Shown: one piece after another, positions 1 through 9,278 of the stretch
Numbering within the stretch: the first letter of the stretch is position 1
Layout: each line of letters begins with the position of its first letter
Assembly: GCA_012517255.1 (NCBI GenBank)
Contig: JAAYVH010000135.1
Location: forward strand, 1-39,794
Reading direction: 5' to 3'
Source of the DNA: Chthonomonadales bacterium
Lineage (GTDB): Bacteria; Armatimonadota; Chthonomonadetes; Chthonomonadales; CAJBBX01
Length of the DNA stretch: 39,794 bases
Notes under the pieces: model-generated
Seen by the model: only the letters and a program-made list of their open reading frames with translations
What the model was told of the DNA's origin: nothing
The model's database searches: none
Position numbers and translations under genes: made by a program

Positions 1-2
1 GA

Positions 3-767
3 TGCCCGAACCTGGGCGAATGCTGGTCGCGTCGTACCGCAACCTTCATGATACTCGGAGATATCTGCACGCGCAACTGCGGCTTCTGCGCGATCAAGGT
101 CGGACGTGCCGGGCCTCTCGATCCCGACGAACCGCGCCGTGTGGCGGTTGCGGCTCGCGAGATGGGTCTGAAGCACGTGGTGGTGACATCCGTGACACGC
201 GACGATCTGCCCGACGGCGGCGCAGGGCACTTCGCAGCCACGATCCGTATGATCCGCACGCTGGTCCCCCGAGCATCGGTAGAGGTGCTGACACCCGATT
301 TCCAGGGGAAGGAGCGGCTGATTGGCACGGTTGTACAAGAAAGGCCCGAAATCTTTAACCATAACCTGGAGACGGTCGAGCGCCTCTCGCCCTCGGTACG
401 GCCTCAGGCCAGATACCGCCGAAGCCTCGAAGTCCTTGGTATGGTGAAGAAGCTAGACCCGTCCATGCTAACCAAGTCCGGCATCATGGTCGGCCTGGGG
501 GAGACCCCGGACGAGGTCGTGCAGGCCATGCGCGATCTGCGCGAGGCCGGCGTTGACGTGCTCACGATCGGCCAGTATCTGCGACCCACGATGAAGCACC
601 TGCCCGTCGTCGAGTACGTGCGCCCCGAGATGTTTGACGAGTGGCAGCAAGCCGGTATGGCCATGGGCTTTCGCTATGTGGCGTCGTCGCCTTTCACCAG
701 AAGCAGCTACAACGCCGCGGCGGTTCTAGATCGGCGCGCCGAGGGCGATGATGCGGAGGATGGCTGA
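3..767 (+). CDS. lipA: Lipoyl synthase LipA, 5'-truncated by the window edge
   Basis: Radical SAM enzyme that inserts two sulfur atoms into protein-bound octanoyl groups to make lipoyl cofactors in the cytoplasm. The frame is open from base 3, so the true start lies upstream; 254 residues are visible, and the family is usually about 290-320, so some 40-60 are missing. Visible residues 1-7 read CPNLGEC, the last two cysteines of the CX4CX5C auxiliary [4Fe-4S] cluster. Residues 22, 26 and 29 (CTRNCGFC) are the CX3CX2C radical SAM cluster. The C-terminal RSSYNA motif carries the serine that ligates the auxiliary cluster. The first auxiliary cysteine is outside the window. The stop lies 8 bp before the next gene, which has no functional link to lipoylation. 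Confidence 0.96.
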   Translation, partial: CPNLGECWSRRTATFMILGDICTRNCGFCAIKVGRAGPLDPDEPRRVAVAAREMGLKHVVVTSVTRDDLPDGGAGHFAATIRMIRTLVPRASVEVLTPDFQGKERLIGTVVQERPEIFNHNLETVERLSPSVRPQARYRRSLEVLGMVKKLDPSMLTKSGIMVGLGETPDEVVQAMRDLREAGVDVLTIGQYLRPTMKHLPVVEYVRPEMFDEWQQAGMAMGFRYVASSPFTRSSYNAAAVLDRRAEGDDAEDG

Positions 768-775
768 GGCGGGCG

Positions 776-3700
776 GTGCGAGTGGCATGGGCTGCGGCGC
801 ATAGAAGGCGACGACCGCGCGGGGTTCGCCTTGTCTGCGAGGCAGTCGCCGCGTGCGTTTCGATCGTTCCGCTCGCCGTTGTCTGCTTGCTCGCCGGCGG
901 AGCCTTCGCTGCCCTGTGGCGCGTTTGGTCGCCTCGACTGGGTGATGCGGTAGCGGAGGAGGCGTCGCGCATTGTAGGTGCGCCCGTCTCCGTCGGGCGC
1001 CTGGATGTATCTCCATTCGCTATCGAGGTAAGAGACCTCACGCTCGGCGATCCCTCGGATCCGCGGGGGGCTCCCATGCTCCGCGTGGATCGGGCATCTG
1101 CCAGAATCCCCCGCGATGTGGTGTCCCGGCTGCAGTCAGGCTCTGTTCCACTTCTCGATCAGGTTGAGCTGGAGGGGGGCGGGGCGGTCATCGCCAGGGA
1201 TCGGTCCGGACGCTGGAACTTCGCGGCTTTGATCCGACCGGGCGCAGCCGCTCCCTCGCGTCCGTGGATTGGTACGCTTCGCGTGATGGGCATGCGCGCC
1301 AGGTATGTGGACGAGGCTATGCCGCGCAATGCGGATCGCCGCGACGCAACCGTAACCGTCAGCGGGTTGATTCGGGAGGGACGGGTTCTGCTGGATGATC
1401 CGACATCGGTGGCATGGTCGGGCGACGTGCTGCTGGCGGGCGCCTCTGAAGGAAGCGTCATCACCGCAGGAAGGTACGACTCGGGCCGGCGCAGCGTGAT
1501 CCTGTCGGTCTCCAGCCCCATGCTGCACTATCCCGAGTGGTGTGACCGGTTCCTCCCTCGCGGCTACGCTGTCCATCGCGCTTCGGTCGGCGGTCGGTTC
1601 GCCCTCGCATGGTCGCCTTCAGCGCGGGATCCGCTGGACTGGCAAGGTGAAGTTGACGTGTCCGAGGCATCCGTCACTACGCCCTGGCTGCGGGGAAGCG
1701 CGCTTGTGCGCAACGGCTCCGTAGCATTCGGAGACGCGTACGTCCAAGGTCGATGCGAGGTTGTCGTCGGCGGCACGTCAGCCGTCCTCACGGGCGGCCT
1801 GAGTGACTTCGCTCGTCCGCGCTATTCAGTGCGGCTCTCCACGCCAAACGCCCGGCTCGAGACCGTCCTCCGCGAGGTGGTCCCGGCGCAGTCGTACCGC
1901 AGCGCTCTGGACGGGCTGAGGGCGAGCGGACCGATGCAGGTGCGGCTGGATGGCTCGGGCACGCGAGCCGTCGTTACGGCAGAAACCAGGCTACAAGTCT
2001 CAGGCACGATGGCAGGCGGAGCCGTCGCGATATCGCCTGCCAGGGCGAGCATCTCGGTGGCGGGGCCATGGAATGATCTTCAGGTTCGCGCCGATACGCG
2101 CGGTTCGCGCCTCGCCGTGCACGGCGTGGATCTGCGCAACCTGCGCCTGGTCGGCCGTGTCGCCAAGGGACGCCTGCACGTGGCCGGCATGGGGGGCTTG
2201 GCGGATGGCAGGTGGAGCCTCAGAGGATCGGTTGGCGTCCAGGAACCCTACGGCTATCAGGGCTCACTGTCGATCCGGGGAGCGAACCTGGCAACCATCA
2301 TGGGACAGGCAGATCGTCTTGTGGAGGCCACAAGACGATCGAGCGACAACCGGGCTGGCCTGGACAGAGTGCGCGCATCGGGGTCCATCTCGGCTGATTT
2401 ACAGCTATATGGCAGCCAGCGAGAACCGGTGGCTCGGGGCAGCGGGATTGTACAGGTTTTAGCGCCAAAACTAGACAATATCGATCTCGACGAGATCGTT
2501 GCGGTTGGCCGATTCGGCGCTGGGACGCTGACTATGGACGCGTTGAGGGTATGCCGCGGCGGCGCGACTGCCAGGGCGCGCGGCGACGTCCACATTCCAG
2601 ACTGGACCGGCTCCATCGAAGCCGAGGCAAGCGACTGGCCCATTCCGGTAATGCTGGACTGGGCCGGTGCGCACCCGACTGTACCGGTCGGCGGAACTGT
2701 CTCGCTCCAGGATGTTAGGCTCGACGGTGATCTGAGGAGGCCGCACCTGCGCGGCACCGCGTTCGCTCGCGGTCTTCAGGTGGACAATCGGGACGTGGAC
2801 TACGCCGTCATGGCGCTGGAGGGTACGCCCGATGCCATCACGATGGACGGGGAGGCCATTCGCGTGCCGTCGGTACTCACGCTGAATGGGATGGTGAGGC
2901 GCCCGTTCACGGGAGCGCCGTGGATCTCGCTGATGGCTCATGCTCGCGACGTGGATCTCGCGGATGTGAGCGATGTAAGCGGCCTGAGGCAGCCGCTGTC
3001 GGGCCTTGCGGAAGCCGATGCCCTGCTCCACTCGCCTGTGACTGAGATCGGCAGCGGGCAGTTCTCGCTTGTCGCCGATCGTGTCTGGGCGGGCGAAATC
3101 ACCGTGGACAGCGTGCGGGCCTCGGGATCCATTCGTCGCAGCGACAGCGCTCTGGCCATGCGTGTCGACCAGGCGACTGCCAGAGTGGGCGGCGGGACGC
3201 TCACGGGCAGCGCCTTCGTCGAGGGGTCCGGCGCGTTCGAGGCCGACATCAGGGCCGATGCCGTTCCGTTCGATGCTGTCAGCAGCCTGACGAGCGGCTA
3301 TGCCGATCTGACAGGTTCGGCGGATTTCCGCGCTCACCTCTATGGCCATCGCGACGGCGAGAACCGCCTGCAAGCCTCCGGTGATCTGGCGCTTGCCACG
3401 CACCAGCTCACGGTCAACGAAGAGGATTTCGGGGACCTGACCGCCAGGCTGGCGCTGAACGGGGGCGTCCTCACGGGAGAGCGCTCCGCAAGCCCGCATC
3501 CCGCGCTGCGCTGGGGCGACGAAGGGAGCTACGTTTCGCTCGAGAAGCTGGAATACGATCTCGACACCCAACGCTTCAGCGCGCTTGTGCAGGCCGAAGG
3601 GGTTCCCGTAGCGGCGTTGCGGCGGGCCGTTGAACGAAGCCCGGCGGTTGTATCCGGAGGTCAGCAGCAAGCCGTGGCGAGAGCCCTGGCCGCCCTGACT

Positions 3701-5884
3701 CCCCTCGAGGGGCGGATGGCGTTCAGGGGACCGGTAAACGGTACTCCCGATGCGTGGCAGGCTGACATCGCGTTCGACGGCTCTGGCATGAGTGCCGGCG
3801 CGTTTCGTGCGGACCGCTTCGTCGGCAGTGTCGTTGCCACCAACGAGCGCGTGAGCCTGAGCAGCGCTGAACTCCAGACAGGCGATGCCGCCGTAACTGC
3901 TGAGGGTGAGTGGGTGTTCGGTGACCGCGTGCGGGCTAGCCTATCGGCCCAGGGCATTGATCTGGCAACGCTGGAGCAGTGGCTGCCGGCTGAGAGCCCG
4001 CTGCGAGGGATCACAGGCCAGGTGGACACGGTGTCTGCCGACATCACCGGTTCGCCGGACTTCCCGGAGATTGCTCTGTTCCTGGCGGCGCGCGACGTCG
4101 GCATCGGGTCTGCCAGCGGCAAGGATGGCCAGGCGTCTGCGCTCATGGCTCCGGCGGTCCGACTGTCGGGCGTCTCTGTGCGTGAGGGGCTGCTGGGCTT
4201 CGATGATCTGGCGGTGGTCATCCGGCGCGGAGCCGTGCCCGGAGCGGATGATGGGCCGCGGCCTCTGGAACTGCACGCCTCCGGGCGGATTCCGTTTGCA
4301 TGGAGCGATCCGTTCATTCAGCCGGATGCCGTGGGCGAGCTTACGGTGCGACTGCCCGAGACCGATCTGCGATCGTTGCTCAGCCTCTTCCCTTCCTCAG
4401 CGCTCGATACGGCTGGGGCGGCCGGCGGCGAGCTAAGGGTGCGGGCCTCGCGAGCTGATCTGGAACGACTCGCCTCGGGAGAGGCCCAGGGGCCGTTACC
4501 TGTTGACATGGAAGGCGAGCTCTGGCTCAAGGCGGATCGCCTGCGCGTTCTCCAGATGCGGACGGCGCTGGCGGATATTGGTGTGCGCGTCCGTGTGGCC
4601 GAGAACAAACTGAGCATCGGGCCGACAGCAGAAGGGGAACCTGCAGCACGCATCGTGACATTCGGTCCGCACTCCGAGGTTCCGGCCGAAACGGGCGCCG
4701 TGATCGTGAGCGGAACGCTGCCGATAACCGAGAGCCGCGGAGGCAGCGATCGCATCACGCTCACGATCCCGCGTCTCGCTTTCGACGAAGCCCCGTTTCC
4801 TGGCTTCAGTACCGGTCGTTTCGCCGGCGAGATAACCGGGGCGCCCTCGGGCATGGGACACCAGAGCTACGAGAGCGCCGGCGCGGTCATCACCGTGAGC
4901 GGAACGGTCATGCAGCCTCATGTGGCAGGCGAGGCGGCTCTCAGAAACGCGAGCATCAGGTTGCCCGTCACGGAGGACACTGTCAGAGCCAAGCGCCCCG
5001 TGCCCGCGATCAATCCGACGTTCGATCTCCGCCTTGTCGTGCAGGACGGCGCCAAGGTGCGCTCCAATCAGCTCAGCGCAACGCTGGGTACGCCTGCGGG
5101 TCAGCCCATCGCGCTGACCGGCAGTCTCGCCGAGCCGCGGCTCAACGGCACGCTGGCGATCTCATCTGGTACTCTCACATTTCCGACGGCGCGATTCACC
5201 ATCAACCGTGGCGGCACGGTGGCGATGCGCTATCCGGCCCCGAGTTCACTGGGCTCCGACGAGCCCAGCCTCGATGTCTCCGTGGACCTAACGGCGCAGG
5301 CGAGACTGTCGGCAGAGTCGGTTACGGGGAGACTCCGGCGCTATCTCGTCACGGTGGAGGCACGGGGACCCCTCATGGAACCGCCTCCAACGACGGCAGG
5401 GCCTGGCGAGGGACGCCTCAAGCTGACCTATCGCGCGGATCCGCCGGATCTCGCTCTGAGCAATGAGGGACTCTCGAGGCGCATCACAGCGCTGCTGGGC
5501 GGCCAGGATGCGCTCGATGCGGTCTTTGGAAACCAGCGAGGCGCCGGCGGAGTCCTGATGGGCAAGGTGGTGGATTACCTCGGAGGCGCGCTGATGCCGG
5601 ATCTGGTGGATCAGACAGGTGTCGGTCGCGCTCTCGGACTGAGCGAGTTCAGTGTGGACTACAGTCGAGCAGGCGCGTTTGTCCTTCGTTTGTCGAGGGA
5701 CTTGCCCGGGCCGTTTGAGATCGGCTATTGGAAGCACATCTCCGGCGAGCGCATGGCGCTGTCGGATGTTGGCGACTGGGAGCTGCGGCTGGGAGCTCGG
5801 TTACAGAAGCGCGTCAGGCTGACCTGGACCGTCAACGATCAACGGACGAACGTATATCGCCTGGAAGGAGTCTATAGTTTCTGA
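776..5884 (+). CDS. tamB: TamB-like (AsmA superfamily, DUF490) envelope protein
   Basis: Very large protein (1702 residues) with an N-terminal membrane anchor at about residues 25-47, after an Arg-rich cytoplasmic start. A long run of weakly repeated beta-strand segments follows, and a TamB_C/DUF490-type region covers roughly the last 320 residues, ending in an aromatic residue (RLEGVYSF). Known family role: a periplasm-spanning beta-groove tethered to the inner membrane, linked to outer-membrane protein insertion and phospholipid transport together with an Omp85 partner. The likely start is GTG at 776, 8 bp after lipA; an ATG at 760 is in another frame and closes quickly. The only Omp85 gene nearby is bamA, one gene downstream. 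Family membership is firm from C-terminal architecture and size. Whether the function is protein assembly or lipid transport cannot be told from sequence. Confidence 0.85.
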   Translation: MRVAWAAAHRRRRPRGVRLVCEAVAACVSIVPLAVVCLLAGGAFAALWRVWSPRLGDAVAEEASRIVGAPVSVGRLDVSPFAIEVRDLTLGDPSDPRGAPMLRVDRASARIPRDVVSRLQSGSVPLLDQVELEGGGAVIARDRSGRWNFAALIRPGAAAPSRPWIGTLRVMGMRARYVDEAMPRNADRRDATVTVSGLIREGRVLLDDPTSVAWSGDVLLAGASEGSVITAGRYDSGRRSVILSVSSPMLHYPEWCDRFLPRGYAVHRASVGGRFALAWSPSARDPLDWQGEVDVSEASVTTPWLRGSALVRNGSVAFGDAYVQGRCEVVVGGTSAVLTGGLSDFARPRYSVRLSTPNARLETVLREVVPAQSYRSALDGLRASGPMQVRLDGSGTRAVVTAETRLQVSGTMAGGAVAISPARASISVAGPWNDLQVRADTRGSRLAVHGVDLRNLRLVGRVAKGRLHVAGMGGLADGRWSLRGSVGVQEPYGYQGSLSIRGANLATIMGQADRLVEATRRSSDNRAGLDRVRASGSISADLQLYGSQREPVARGSGIVQVLAPKLDNIDLDEIVAVGRFGAGTLTMDALRVCRGGATARARGDVHIPDWTGSIEAEASDWPIPVMLDWAGAHPTVPVGGTVSLQDVRLDGDLRRPHLRGTAFARGLQVDNRDVDYAVMALEGTPDAITMDGEAIRVPSVLTLNGMVRRPFTGAPWISLMAHARDVDLADVSDVSGLRQPLSGLAEADALLHSPVTEIGSGQFSLVADRVWAGEITVDSVRASGSIRRSDSALAMRVDQATARVGGGTLTGSAFVEGSGAFEADIRADAVPFDAVSSLTSGYADLTGSADFRAHLYGHRDGENRLQASGDLALATHQLTVNEEDFGDLTARLALNGGVLTGERSASPHPALRWGDEGSYVSLEKLEYDLDTQRFSALVQAEGVPVAALRRAVERSPAVVSGGQQQAVARALAALTPLEGRMAFRGPVNGTPDAWQADIAFDGSGMSAGAFRADRFVGSVVATNERVSLSSAELQTGDAAVTAEGEWVFGDRVRASLSAQGIDLATLEQWLPAESPLRGITGQVDTVSADITGSPDFPEIALFLAARDVGIGSASGKDGQASALMAPAVRLSGVSVREGLLGFDDLAVVIRRGAVPGADDGPRPLELHASGRIPFAWSDPFIQPDAVGELTVRLPETDLRSLLSLFPSSALDTAGAAGGELRVRASRADLERLASGEAQGPLPVDMEGELWLKADRLRVLQMRTALADIGVRVRVAENKLSIGPTAEGEPAARIVTFGPHSEVPAETGAVIVSGTLPITESRGGSDRITLTIPRLAFDEAPFPGFSTGRFAGEITGAPSGMGHQSYESAGAVITVSGTVMQPHVAGEAALRNASIRLPVTEDTVRAKRPVPAINPTFDLRLVVQDGAKVRSNQLSATLGTPAGQPIALTGSLAEPRLNGTLAISSGTLTFPTARFTINRGGTVAMRYPAPSSLGSDEPSLDVSVDLTAQARLSAESVTGRLRRYLVTVEARGPLMEPPPTTAGPGEGRLKLTYRADPPDLALSNEGLSRRITALLGGQDALDAVFGNQRGAGGVLMGKVVDYLGGALMPDLVDQTGVGRALGLSEFSVDYSRAGAFVLRLSRDLPGPFEIGYWKHISGERMALSDVGDWELRLGARLQKRVRLTWTVNDQRTNVYRLEGVYSF

Positions 5885-5994
5885 ATGGAACAACGCCGCC
5901 GGGCGGGGATATCCGGTCGCACGGAAAGGACATACCGAACTGACGCGAGAGGCCGGTTGCGCGGCCGGACCGATTTCGTCGTAGGTGCCTGTGG

Positions 5995-6570
5995 ATGCGT
6001 GACAACCCTGAAGCCGAGCGAGCCGGCGCCGCCGATTTCAACGAGCTTGTCGCGCGCTACGAGAAGCCGATCTTCAATGTTATCTATCGGATTCTCGGCG
6101 ACTACGATGAGGCGGCCGATGTGACTCAAGAGACGTTCATCAGCGCCTATCGCGGCTTCAGCAGGTTCCGCGGCGACGCCTCCGTATACACGTGGCTCTA
6201 CCAGATAGCAGTTAACCATTCCCGCAACAGGTTAAGGCGGCGGAAGCGTCCCGACATTGCTGGGGTAGAGTCTCTCGATGCGCCGCGATCCGCGGAGGGC
6301 GAGGAGGTCGGACCGCGCGAGATTCCGGATTCCTCGAGCGCACCGCATGTCGCTCTCGAGCAGAAGGAGATGCGCGAGAAGATAGCGGCTGCAATTGAGG
6401 CTCTGCCCCCGGAGTACCGTGAAGTTGTGGTGCTGCGGGAGATGCACGGAATGTCCTACGCTGAGATCGTGTCCGTGACGGGTCTCAGCATGGACAACGT
6501 TAAGACGAGGCTATCCCGAGCGAGAGCCATGCTCCGCCGCCGGTTGGAGCATTACTATTCGCCGGAATGA
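5995..6570 (+). CDS. ECF RNA polymerase sigma factor (RpoE/SigW-like)
   Basis: A 191-residue sigma-70 family protein of the extracytoplasmic function class. Region 2 covers about residues 15-85, with the -10 recognition and melting part around DEAADVTQETFISAYRGF and the WLYQIAVNHSRNRLRRRKR segment. Region 4 covers about residues 127-185, with a helix-turn-helix around YAEIVSVTGLSMDNVKTRLS. The two are joined by an acidic linker, and there is no region 1.1 or 3. It starts at ATG 5995, 110 bp after tamB. No anti-sigma gene follows; the next gene is bamA. Its position between tamB and bamA-skp-lpxD suggests it controls envelope assembly in the way E. coli sigma-E controls bamA, skp and lpxD, but that is inference from context. 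Confidence 0.93.
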   Translation: MRDNPEAERAGAADFNELVARYEKPIFNVIYRILGDYDEAADVTQETFISAYRGFSRFRGDASVYTWLYQIAVNHSRNRLRRRKRPDIAGVESLDAPRSAEGEEVGPREIPDSSSAPHVALEQKEMREKIAAAIEALPPEYREVVVLREMHGMSYAEIVSVTGLSMDNVKTRLSRARAMLRRRLEHYYSPE

Positions 6571-6698
6571 CAGTCGGCAAGATCGGCGGCTTCGTGCTGA
6601 CATGCTGCCGAACAAACGTAGACCGATGGGGTTCACATGCGCACATTATGGAAGGCTATCATGCATGCAGGAAGGGGAAGGGGCACTTGGGACAAGCG

Positions 6699-8528
6699 AT
6701 GATGCGGTATCTGCGCCTCTGTACGGGAGCGTGGGCGGTCGCGTGCCTTGGTATTGCCATGGCTCCCGCGTCTGGTCAGACGAACGACCCGGTGATCGCC
6801 GATATCACCGTTAAGGGCAACAAGAACCTCAACCAGGAGTCGATTGTAACCTCATCGGGGCTGCGTGTCGGCGCGACGATCAACCAGGCAGCGTTGGACG
6901 ATGCCAAACGACGCCTGATTCAGACCAACCTGTTCGGCGCCAATCGTGTTGATGACATTGACAATGCTGTCAGGATCACCGCCACGGTGGATTCGGCTGG
7001 AGCTCACGTTACCATCGAGGTGGAGGAGAACGACGTCGTCAAGGGCATCAACATCACGGGGTCGGGACCGGTGCCTGCCAAGGTCATCCGCGACCTGATG
7101 CAGACCAAGGAAGGCTTCGTGCTGAACCTCGGCACGCTGAGCCGCGACGCCATGGCCATCCAGGAGTACTACTCTTCAAAAGGATACATGGCGATCGTTT
7201 CCAGCGATCTCGCGATGCCCGACGGAATCCTCGAGGTGCCGATCATCGTGGCGAAAGTGGATGAGGTTAAGATCACCGGGCTCCACAAGACCAAGCCGCG
7301 CGTCGTGACGCGCGAGATGCGGCTCAAGAAGGGCGAATACTATAACGCCGAGGTCTTCCGGAAGGATTACTACCGCATCTTCAATACGGACCTCTTCGCC
7401 GATATCTCGCCGGCCATCGTTCCCAAGTCACCCGGTCTCGTGGACATCACGCTGAACGTCGAGGAGAAGCGAAGCGGCAATGTCGCGGTGTTCATCGGCT
7501 ACAGCAGCCGAAACAGCCTGGTTGGCGGCGCCGAGATCGTCGAGAACAACTTGATGGGACGAGGACAGGGGGTGAGCCTCCGCTGGGACACCGGCGGTCT
7601 GGCCAACCGGAACAGCCTGGAAGTGGGTTTCACGGAGCCATGGCTCGACAGCAAGCATACGTCGCTATCGGCGAGTGTGTATGACAAGACGGTCTATCGG
7701 TTCGCCCGGAGCATCTACAGCACCTCGGGTGTCTCGGACGGGACGGGCAACGACTACTACGAAGTGCGCACCGGCGCCCAGGCGACGCTCAGCCGGCCCT
7801 TCGGCGAGGCCTATCGCGGTTCCGTGGGATTGCGGTTCGATGACGTTAAGCTTCCGGCGCTTGAGCTCAACCCCAATGATGCGGCCGCACTGCAGAAAGG
7901 TCCGCTGATGGCGGCGAGCGTGCGGATGACGCACAACACGCGCGATCTCGACCTTGATCCCGCCACCGGCGGGTTCGAGGTCTACAGCCTGGACATAGGC
8001 CGTGCCGATCTCAAGCCCATTCTGGCTTCAGGTTCGCAGGTCGGATTGGTGACCGGAGTCGTGAACTTCCAGAAGCTTCAGGTGGACGCACGGCGCTACA
8101 TAAGCCTTCAAGGGCCGCGCAAAGACGCCAAGGATAGGCGCACGACCGTGGCGCTCCGGCTTGCGGGAGGAACGACGTCGGGCACTGCGCCTTTCTTCGA
8201 GCAGTTCTTCGTCGGCGGCGCCGAAACGTTGCGCGGATACTATGAGGATCGGTTCTGGGGCAAGCATATGATGCTGGCGTCTGCCGAACTGCGAGCGCCT
8301 CTGGCGCCGAGCTTGACCGGGGTGATCTTCGTTGATGCGGCGGACGCGTGGGGCGGCCCCTATTCCGGGGTTCGCTTCTCCGATTTCGTGCAGCACACGG
8401 GCTTCAGTCCCGAGTTCGGTTTCGGCTTCGGCTTGCGCGTCGTCACGCCCATCGGGCCGATTCGGATTGATCAGGGGTTCGGCCGCGAAGGCGCGCGAAC
8501 CCACTTCAGTATAGGGCACGTCTTCTGA
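6699..8528 (+). CDS. bamA: BamA / Omp85 outer-membrane protein assembly factor
   Basis: Outer-membrane insertase that folds beta-barrel proteins into the outer membrane. Starting at ATG 6699 gives 609 residues with a signal peptide (MMRYLRLCTGAWAV..., cut near ASGQ). The frame is open back to 6567, but that extension would bury the signal peptide. Three POTRA-like repeats follow at about residues 25-105, 106-180 and 181-257, fewer than the five of E. coli BamA. The barrel then runs to the C-terminus. It contains the conserved loop-6 LRGY motif (ETLRGYYEDRFWGK) and ends in a terminal Phe (SIGHVF), the usual barrel signal. Its neighbours tamB upstream and two Skp-like chaperones downstream fit an assembly cluster. 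Confidence 0.94.
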   Translation: MMRYLRLCTGAWAVACLGIAMAPASGQTNDPVIADITVKGNKNLNQESIVTSSGLRVGATINQAALDDAKRRLIQTNLFGANRVDDIDNAVRITATVDSAGAHVTIEVEENDVVKGINITGSGPVPAKVIRDLMQTKEGFVLNLGTLSRDAMAIQEYYSSKGYMAIVSSDLAMPDGILEVPIIVAKVDEVKITGLHKTKPRVVTREMRLKKGEYYNAEVFRKDYYRIFNTDLFADISPAIVPKSPGLVDITLNVEEKRSGNVAVFIGYSSRNSLVGGAEIVENNLMGRGQGVSLRWDTGGLANRNSLEVGFTEPWLDSKHTSLSASVYDKTVYRFARSIYSTSGVSDGTGNDYYEVRTGAQATLSRPFGEAYRGSVGLRFDDVKLPALELNPNDAAALQKGPLMAASVRMTHNTRDLDLDPATGGFEVYSLDIGRADLKPILASGSQVGLVTGVVNFQKLQVDARRYISLQGPRKDAKDRRTTVALRLAGGTTSGTAPFFEQFFVGGAETLRGYYEDRFWGKHMMLASAELRAPLAPSLTGVIFVDAADAWGGPYSGVRFSDFVQHTGFSPEFGFGFGLRVVTPIGPIRIDQGFGREGARTHFSIGHVF

Positions 8529-8561
8529 CGGCGGGCGGCTCGGTGAGCCCGGTCGGACCAG

Positions 8562-8570
8562 TGCTATAAT
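8562..8570 (+). promoter_or_regulatory. Extended -10 promoter before the skp-lpx operon
   Basis: TGCTATAAT, a perfect TGn-TATAAT extended -10 box, lies in the gap between bamA and the first Skp-like gene, about 30 bp upstream of its start codon. No -35 hexamer is evident at 16-18 bp spacing, which is normal for extended -10 promoters. It would allow the skp-lpxD-to-kdsB run to be transcribed independently of bamA. Confidence 0.6.
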
Positions 8571-8600
8571 GGCGAGGCTCACACGAGGAAGGAGTATGCA

Positions 8601-9266
8601 ATGACGGGATCTATGGGGTTCTGGCGCCTGTTGGTGCTAGGGTGCGCGGCTATTTGCGGAGTGATCGCTGCCGCGGCGTTCGGCCAGGGAGGGCGTCCCC
8701 CCGCGACGGGCGGGTTCGGCACGGTGGATGTTCAGCGTGTCACCAAAGACTACAAAGCCATGCAGATGGCTCAGCGCGAGCTTGAGGCTCGGCAGATCAG
8801 GGCCAATGCGCGCATCCAGCGCCGCATGAACATGCCGTTCCTGAGCGATGAAGAACACAAGCAGCTAGACGAAATCGAGGCCAAGGATCCCGCCGGCAGG
8901 ACAGCGGCCGAAGTGGCGAAGGCGAAAGAGCTCACCGACAAGGGCACTAAGCTGTCCGGCGAGATCGCCGCGCTTGCTCAGAAGCCCGATGCCGAGCTGA
9001 CCGATGCAGATCGCCAGCGCATGAAGGATGCAGACGCCGCGCGTGGTCGTCTCGAGAGTCAGATCGCCGGGATCCGAGACGAAGAGGACGCGAAGCTTCG
9101 AGAGTTCGGCATGGCCAACCAGGAGAGGCTCACGAAGGAGTTCCGCGCCGCTGTCAAACGTGTTGCCGAGAAGAAGGGCCTGTCCATCGTCTTCGATGTC
9201 CAGGTGGCGGTGTTCGCCGGGACCGACATCACCGATGACGTGGTGAAGGACCTGAACTCCAAATAG
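8601..9266 (+). CDS. skp: Skp/OmpH-family periplasmic chaperone
   Basis: A 221-residue exported protein. A hydrophobic signal segment occupies residues 7-28 (FWRLLVLGCAAICGVIAAAA, then FGQ). The family-typical GFGTVDVQRVTKDYKAMQMA strand-helix start follows. A long charged alpha-helical, coiled-coil-rich body (about 55-170) comes next, and a closing segment, GLSIVFDVQVAVFAGTDIT, matches the Skp C-terminal strand. In the family, trimers hold unfolded outer-membrane proteins in the periplasm for BamA. The ATG at 8601 has a good ribosome site, AAGGAG at 8589-8594. The gene order bamA-skp-lpxD matches the proteobacterial arrangement. The helical arm is longer than in E. coli Skp, which is common outside Proteobacteria. 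Confidence 0.88.
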   Translation: MTGSMGFWRLLVLGCAAICGVIAAAAFGQGGRPPATGGFGTVDVQRVTKDYKAMQMAQRELEARQIRANARIQRRMNMPFLSDEEHKQLDEIEAKDPAGRTAAEVAKAKELTDKGTKLSGEIAALAQKPDAELTDADRQRMKDADAARGRLESQIAGIRDEEDAKLREFGMANQERLTKEFRAAVKRVAEKKGLSIVFDVQVAVFAGTDITDDVVKDLNSK

Positions 9267-9278
9267 GACTGCTTCTCA

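Noticed and set aside
2471-3670. Minus-strand open frame of 399 codons
   Set aside because: Antisense to tamB, with no signal, domain or ribosome site; explained by third-position GC bias.
5887-5918. Possible sigma-E-type promoter (GGAAC at 5887-5891) before the first ECF gene
   Set aside because: No matching -10 element at 16-17 bp; the GGTC further on is about 24 bp away.
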